This document shows positions 58,896 through 64,000 of a DNA stretch of 64,000 nucleotides, piece by piece. A program made the position numbers and the translations under genes. Origin of the DNA: Diphasiastrum complanatum (lineage: Eukaryota > Streptophyta > Lycopodiopsida > Lycopodiales > Lycopodiaceae); NCBI GenBank assembly GCA_029204225.1, contig MU832537.1, positions 1 to 64,000 on the forward strand. The letters are read 5' to 3'. Below the pieces are notes generated by a model, which was not told the origin of the DNA, searched no databases, and was given only the letters and a program-made list of their open reading frames with translations. The stretch's first letter is position 1. Every line of letters starts with the position of its first letter.

Positions 58896-59638
58896 TACCT
58901 AAGGTTACCATGTATTTTGATCCATTTGAGTGAAAACTATTCATCAATCTTGAGCTAGAAATTGTCAAGGCCCATTTTCCTAGCTATCTTGTTCAATTTT
59001 GGATCAAAAGATATCAAAAGGACATTGATTGGGTCTGACCTGGTACTGTACGGAATCAGGTGCTCAGACACGTGTGAGGAACATCCAATTTCAGTTTGGA
59101 GTTCTCTTTCATGTTTGATCCAAAAATCTTGCTAGATAGCTTGTTTTGAAGCTATTTTTGTCTAGTTTCTGATGCAATCAATTTCATTCCATTTGGTTGA
59201 GCCAATCAAAAGCTATAAGCTTTTGAAGAGGTTTAGGTAGGGCACCTAGACCTGGGTGGACACATTTGGTTTGGTCAAGAGATTGCCTGTTTGATCCAAA
59301 ATCACAGTTGAATGCTTACCAATCTCATCTATATGTGATCTAGGCATTGTTTTGAGATCTTAGCCATTTTGTTTCATGCAATATCATTGTATTTGAGTCA
59401 AATTTGGTTTCTTAGTGTATTTCACACGTGCTAAGAGTGTTTGATCCTAACTTTGCCCATACTCCATCATTTGATGTGAAGTAGATCTAGTTTTGGAGAG
59501 ATTGAGATAGCTAGTGAGAATTATCTCACAGTTTGTTGCAAGATCTTGTATAGGAGATGGTAGCACACCGTTATTGGATCCTATAGTGAGAGAGAAACAA
59601 CATTTTTTGTTCAACACTTTTATTTATCTCCACTTTAC
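58896..59638 (+). other. Untranslated leader of the copia element
   Basis: About 740 bp between primer site and gag ATG, without a conserved frame. Confidence 0.7.
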
Positions 59639-61708
59639 ATGACTTCAATGAGTTCATACTTGTTGCAACCAAGTGAGAGATTTACTACTTCCAATAATTC
59701 AATATGGAAGTTGAGGATGGAGTCCATCTTGATACTCCAAGATGTGATGGACATTGTACTTGGGATTGAGGAGGAGCCTCAAGTCCTTCAAGAAGTACAA
59801 AAATACAAGAAGAGAGCTAGGATGGCTCTCCACTACATTAAGATGAATGTCTCTAATGAGATATTGAGGGAGATTGGTGATTGTTCTACATCCAAGGAAG
59901 CTTGGGATTGTCTCAAGTCCATCTATGAGGCTAAGAACACCTTTAGGCTCCTCACTCTTAGAAATCAAATATTCCAAAGTAGTCAAAAGAGTGATGAGAG
60001 TGCATCTAATTATGTTTTGAGAGTCAAGGATATTCATAGGGAGCTTGCATGTATTGGTGAATCGATCAATCAAAGTGAGCTAGTCCAAGTCATTCTCAAT
60101 GGCTTGAGAGATGAATATGACAACCTTGTCCAATCCTATGCCATTAAGGAGGAGCTACCAAATTTGGAGGCCCTTCAAAGTGTGCTTATTTCTGAAGAAT
60201 CAAGACAAGAGTACAAACTCTTGAGGATGGACAAGCTATCACTCAATCATGATGATGGCAAAGTTCTATTTGCCAAGCACAAAGAGAGGAGTAAGAAGCA
60301 ACACCATCACTTCTCTAATGACAAAGCTAAAGACCAAGATGAAGAGGAGGACGAGGATACCTCTCATGCTTCTACTTCAAATCTCAAGAAGAAGAAGATC
60401 AAGTGCTTTTATTGTGGCAAGAAAGGCCATTATGCCACCAATTGCTTCAAGAAGAAGAATCAACTCAATCAAGCCAACATCACCAATGAGAAAGAAGACT
60501 ATATTGCAAGTGATGGAGAAGGCTCTCTTATGGCATCAAGCTTCTCCTCTTCCACCTTCAACAAGGATGACTCATGGTATATTGATAGTGGAGCATCTTC
60601 ACATATGTGTGGTTCCAAGCACTTTTTTTCATCTATTTTGCCTTATGATGGAGTCAAGAAGACCATATACTTTGCAAGTAAGCATGAGTGCAATATTGAA
60701 GGAGTAGGGATTATTCCCTTGAAGCTTGCATCTTCTAAAGATCTCTTTCTCAACAATGTTCTTTTTGTCCCAAAGCTTACAAAGAACATCTTAAGTGTTG
60801 GCCAACTTCTTGATCGTGGCTTTGATGTCAATTTCAATATTGACAATTGTGTGATCAAGAAGGATGGTGAGATCCTTGCATATGGATCAAGATTTGAAGG
60901 CACCTACAAATTGGATCCAAGTGAGAGTGCAAACTCTCTTGATGTTTCTTATACGTCCAATATTTCAAAGGAGGATGATCACACAAGATGCACATATCTT
61001 CTCTCTTCAAGTATTATGGTGTATGATTATTCCTTATTATTCAAAGCATATGTTGAGAAGAAATTCTCATTGAAGATCAAAGCCTTGAGGAGTATTGGAG
61101 CTCTTGAAGGAATAGCACCATATGAAGTTTTATTCAAGATGAAGCCTAAGGTTGATCACCTTAGTGAACTTGGTAGTGTTTGCTTTGCACATATTCCCTT
61201 GGAAACAAGAAGGAAGGATGATCCAAGCTCATGGATCATGATTGGATACTCATCCATCAAGGAGGCCTTTAGTGTCTTTACACTCTCTATTTCAAAAGTG
61301 ATTGTGAATAGAGATGTCATATTGCATGAAGATTCAATCTTGGAAGTGGCCGAGATCAAGGTTTCTCAAGAAGCATCACAAGTTATCCTTTTTGAAGGTA
61401 TTCAAGTTATGATGGGGCCAATGTGTGAGGAGGAGTTTCTTCTTCATATGATTTCAAGAAGATCTTCGAGATGCATGGCCGAGTCTTTATGGCTCACCTT
61501 ACATGGCAAAGAGGGGCATATTTTATGTTGTATCTACTACAACACATTCATATATGCTTCTCTTCCTTTTCTTGAAATGCTATCTTGCTTCATTGAATTT
61601 TTTGGATCTCAAAGTTCAAGAAAAGCTATACTAGTTTTGTATGATGCTTATGGTATGGACATGTTTCTTGTCATTATTGACTTAGATGTGTTTCCAATAC
61701 TTTTTTGA
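59639..61708 (+). pseudogene. copia gag-protease with integrase remnant, 689 codons
   Basis: Residues 1-200 are a UBN2-type gag (WKLRMESILILQDVMDIV, CSTSKEAWDCLKSIYEAKN). The CCHC knuckle is at 256-269 (CFYCGKKGHYATNC) and the protease DSGASSHMCG near 316. ILSVGQLLDRGFDVNF follows, then a jump to the integrase C-terminal region (APYEVLFKMKPKVDHL, MIGYSSIKEAFSVF, VIVNRDVILHED). The catalytic integrase core is missing. The last 120 residues (from about 570) do not match copia proteins I know. The frame itself is open, so gag could still be expressed. Confidence 0.88.
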
Positions 61709-62338
61709 AAGCAAGATATTGTACTGTCAAAAGTATGCTCTTGGTTCTAGTAAGAACAAGATTGAGCTTGGTACTCACTTTTTTGAAAATCATGTTTTCA
61801 CATGTTTTGAAGCAAATTGTAAACTCCTCTTGAGATTAAGTGAAGCATTCGAAGTGGACACTTACATCCTTGAGAGAGTAACTGGCCTAAAAAAGATCAA
61901 GATAGTCTTTGATATCAAGATTAGATCCATCATGGATATAGTCCATTGCATGTGGACTAGTCAAGCTAGAAAGCATAATCTTGATAATCATCATTGTTTC
62001 ACATCTTATGATCTTGATCTCCATGATCCTTATCAGGCTTGGAAGCCTCGGATTTCTCTATTTATGGTGCATCCATCATGCAAGTGGAACTTTCAATGCA
62101 AAGATCATCATCAAACATGGAGGAAGCCCATGATCATAGTGGCATATTGGAAGGCATTGGCAAGAGATCTCTACCAAAGAGATCTTATCATGGATATGGT
62201 GAGGGTGCTACTATGATGGATCCCTTGGCTGATCTTCACTTCTTATGCATACCAAATGATCCACTCAAAAAGATTTACAAACTTCGCAAGTGATCTAGTA
62301 CCTCTCCAAGCTATTTTTTGAGGAGGAGTGTGAGAAAT
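61686..62338 (+). other. Interior segment where RT/RNase H would be; origin unknown
   Basis: A 176-codon frame (61,686-62,216) and an overlapping 84-codon frame (62,039-62,293) contain no RT or RNase H motifs. The first includes SSKNKIELGTHFFENHV. Before the PPT the second frame ends ADLHFLCIPNDPLKKIYK. This may be a highly diverged pol remnant or DNA picked up by the element. Confidence 0.4.
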
Positions 62339-63153
62339 TGGCAAAAATCTAGCTTGGTATTTTTTATGATAGAAGTTTGTAAGTGAATCTCACATGTGTG
62401 GAGGATGTTTCCACGTGTGGAGAGTTGTAAAGTAAATCAAAATTTTTGATATAGGGGTCTCATAGAATTTCATAGTCAAGCATTTAGGTGTAGGATGTTG
62501 ATAGGGTCAAATTTGGCATAGATGGCAAATTATCCATTTCCACTTGTAATGCCACTATTGAGCCAAAATAGAGTAGGAGTCCAAACTTGTGCCAATTAGA
62601 GTGTAGACAAGTGTAATTCTTTTGTTTGATGAAGTTTAAGAGGTCCAATAGGATTTAGAGGTGGAACCATGTGTGGTCCAATAGGAATTTGAGGTGTGCT
62701 TGAATATAGTCCAATAGAATTTAGAGGTGCATGGATCAATGGTCCAATAGGATTAAGAGGTGGAAAAGTGTGATCCAATCATAGTTAAGCATAGTGGTAG
62801 CTCAAGAATCTATTAGTATCAATGTACTCCTCATTTGGATCTAATTGATTTTGAGATTGAGTGGATTTTGAGTGTCATTGAATTTCTAGCTTTCTCTCTC
62901 TACTCGAGAGCTAATGATGGTTTTTCTCTCTCTACCCGAGGAGAGTAGCTTGTTTTTACTTAGAATACTTTTGGAACTTTTCCCACACATGTGAGTGAGA
63001 GTTGGAAGTGATTGAATGCATGTAGTAGTGTGTTTTTGCATAGAATCAAAGATAGATCTTGAATCTCAATCTAGTCTTGATCTTGGTGCATCTACACACC
63101 TTAGGAGATCACAAGTACATGTAGTGGACAACCCACACGTGTGAAATTCAACA
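62339..63153 (+). repeat. 3' LTR of the 58-63 kb copia element
   Basis: 815 bp, matching 58,057-58,882 with a few substitutions and small indels; bounded by the PPT and the right CTCAC. Confidence 0.95.
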
Positions 63154-63414
63154 CTCACAATAACCCAAAAGGCCATTTTTGCCATGACACATATAGATTA
63201 TTAATTGACTCACCGAATGAAAATTTGGATGTTGCAATGAACATGGATCAATAGGACACAATGTTCCTGATGACCATAAATCTACATGCTTTAGCTTTTC
63301 CTCCATGTATCAAATCATATCAGAAGTTGACAATTTGGGTTGCTTTGAATTTCTTGTCCTGAGCGGAGCATATTCTGGTGACAAATCCACATGAAGATGA
63401 TAAAGCTTTATCAT
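63154..63414 (-). pseudogene. 5' coding part of the interrupted gene (continues at 58,056)
   Basis: From ATG at 63,414-63,412 the minus strand reads MIKLYHLHVDLSPEYAPLRT, reaches one TGA near 63,310, then continues in the same frame through YMEEKLKHVDLWSSGTLCP and QHPNFHSVSQLIIYMCHGK to the CTCAC duplication. The next codons at 58,056 (ENLMLYGNAHLMP) are in phase. So the copia element split one long exon. The TGA near 63,310 could be a mutation, or the real start could be the ATG just after it (63,306). Confidence 0.5.
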
Positions 63415-63683
63415 CAATATAGTAGTATAGTAACAAACAACACAATGACAATAACAAAGCTGGAGATGGTGCTAACGACACTGGAGATAGAGATGGCGCT
63501 TAACACTTGCTTGACCCTGGAGATAGAGATGGCGTAGGCCTTGTTTCTGAAATGTCACTCCTAATTCAATTTTTTGAGTGTTCCCAACTATTGGAAGGGA
63601 ATATTTCACCATTTTATAAAATCATACTTTAACTATGGTTAAACACTAGTGACGTTTGATGTGACTTAACAAGGTCCATTCAT
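63415..63683. other. Upstream flank; no gene seen
   Basis: CTGGAGATAGAGATGGCG occurs twice (near 63,482 and 63,514). Otherwise nothing is recognised. Confidence 0.45.
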
Positions 63684-64000
63684 TTACATGGAAAGTAGTG
63701 TGGGCAGATGCCTAAAGAAGTTTGAAAATGATATTCTTAGCTCCACTATTGCTAATTGTAGTAATTCCATGAATATCCGAATGTACAAGTTGAAAAAGCT
63801 TTGTAGATCTGGATGTAGACCTAGTATAAGGTAGTCTATATGACTTAGACAAAGCACAAGACTCACAAACATGATTGATGCCACTTAAGAAACTTGGAAG
63901 ACCTATCACAACCTCCTTTCTAGCCATTACCTCCAATGACTTGAAGTTGAGGTGTCCCATCCTTTTATGCCAAACCTCTTGAATAGGTATTTTGCTCTCT
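63684..64000 (-). mobile_element. Another Ty1/copia element: integrase N-terminal region at window edge
   Basis: Minus translation from the right edge reads a GAG-pre-integrase/integrase zinc-binding block: WHKRMGHLNFKSLEVMARK, CESCALSKSYRLPY, then LVHSDIHG, where the D is the first integrase catalytic aspartate. The H-x3-H and C-x2-C zinc ligands are present. The frame degrades after SGAKNIIFKLL near 63,715, so the element is truncated there or broken. The protease and gag should lie beyond the window. Confidence 0.85.

Larger units (their letters stand above)
58057..63153 (+). mobile_element. Ty1/copia element with complete ends, lacking RT; inserted in a coding exon
   Basis: LTRs 58,057-58,882 and 62,339-63,153 begin TGTGAGAAATTGG and end TTCAACA. 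The primer site TGGTATCAGATCC follows at 58,883, and the polypurine tract GAGGAGGAG precedes the 3' LTR. Flanks CTCAC (58,052-58,056 and 63,154-63,158) are a perfect 5-bp duplication. The 3.4-kb interior encodes gag and protease but no RT or RNase H. The LTRs look more than 98% alike by eye, so the insertion is fairly young. Confidence 0.95.

Noticed and set aside
1-64000. CRISPR arrays, rRNA, operons, bacterial promoters
   Set aside because: No such structures were seen; the window is clearly nuclear eukaryotic DNA.

Overview
The window looks like retroelement-rich nuclear DNA of a land plant. Evidence: a Ty3/gypsy chromovirus and Ty1/copia elements primed by initiator-Met tRNA, a gypsy LTR fragment with a tRNA-Asp-type primer site, plant-type LINEs, GT-AG introns of up to about 12 kb, and a host gene of the plant THH1/TOM1/TOM3 membrane-protein type. 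Very long transposon-filled introns suggest a fern, gymnosperm or similar large genome, but the sequence alone does not settle the species. There is no bacterial, organellar, CRISPR or rRNA signal.

Layout. 1-9,577: two copies of one chromovirus family on the minus strand, copy A (195-6,531, with LTRs, PBS, PPT) inserted into the RNase H region of copy B (1-194 plus 6,532-9,577). 9,578-14,135: decayed fragments: GA-rich repeats and a charged ORF, a broken hAT-type transposase (minus), a LINE endonuclease piece (plus), a LINE ORF1 piece (minus) and a GC-rich minisatellite. 14,179-39,762: a minus-strand host gene reconstructed here from seven phase-compatible exons plus a weak eighth. It encodes a multi-pass membrane protein resembling the THH1/TOM1 family. 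Its introns hold a hAT-type MITE (19,497-20,168), an 84-bp tRNA-like retroposon with a 15-bp target duplication (23,772-23,855), a deleted copia element (26,127-29,025), two LINE copies (31,980-34,320 plus; 34,765-37,800 minus) and microsatellites.

39,763-53,480: mostly non-coding. It holds a tRNA-Asp-primed gypsy LTR (to 42,618), (GA)n tracts, a 2.35-kb element with 24-bp inverted termini (45,221-47,568) containing coding remnants, a tandem duplication and strong palindromes, a diverged inverted-repeat pair (48.3 kb and 52 kb), and a second LTR fragment (53,279-53,475). 53,622-63,414: three compactly packed unrecognised genes or gene relics. The largest is a spliced minus-strand gene with transposase-like sequence features. 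A copia element (58,057-63,153) with a perfect CTCAC target duplication has split its 5' coding exon; removing the insert restores the frame. 63,684-64,000: the edge of another copia element (integrase zinc-binding region, minus).

The best candidate for something undescribed is the 53.6-63.4 kb gene cluster. The best host gene is the THH1/TOM1-like locus. Everything else is explained by transposition, nesting and decay.
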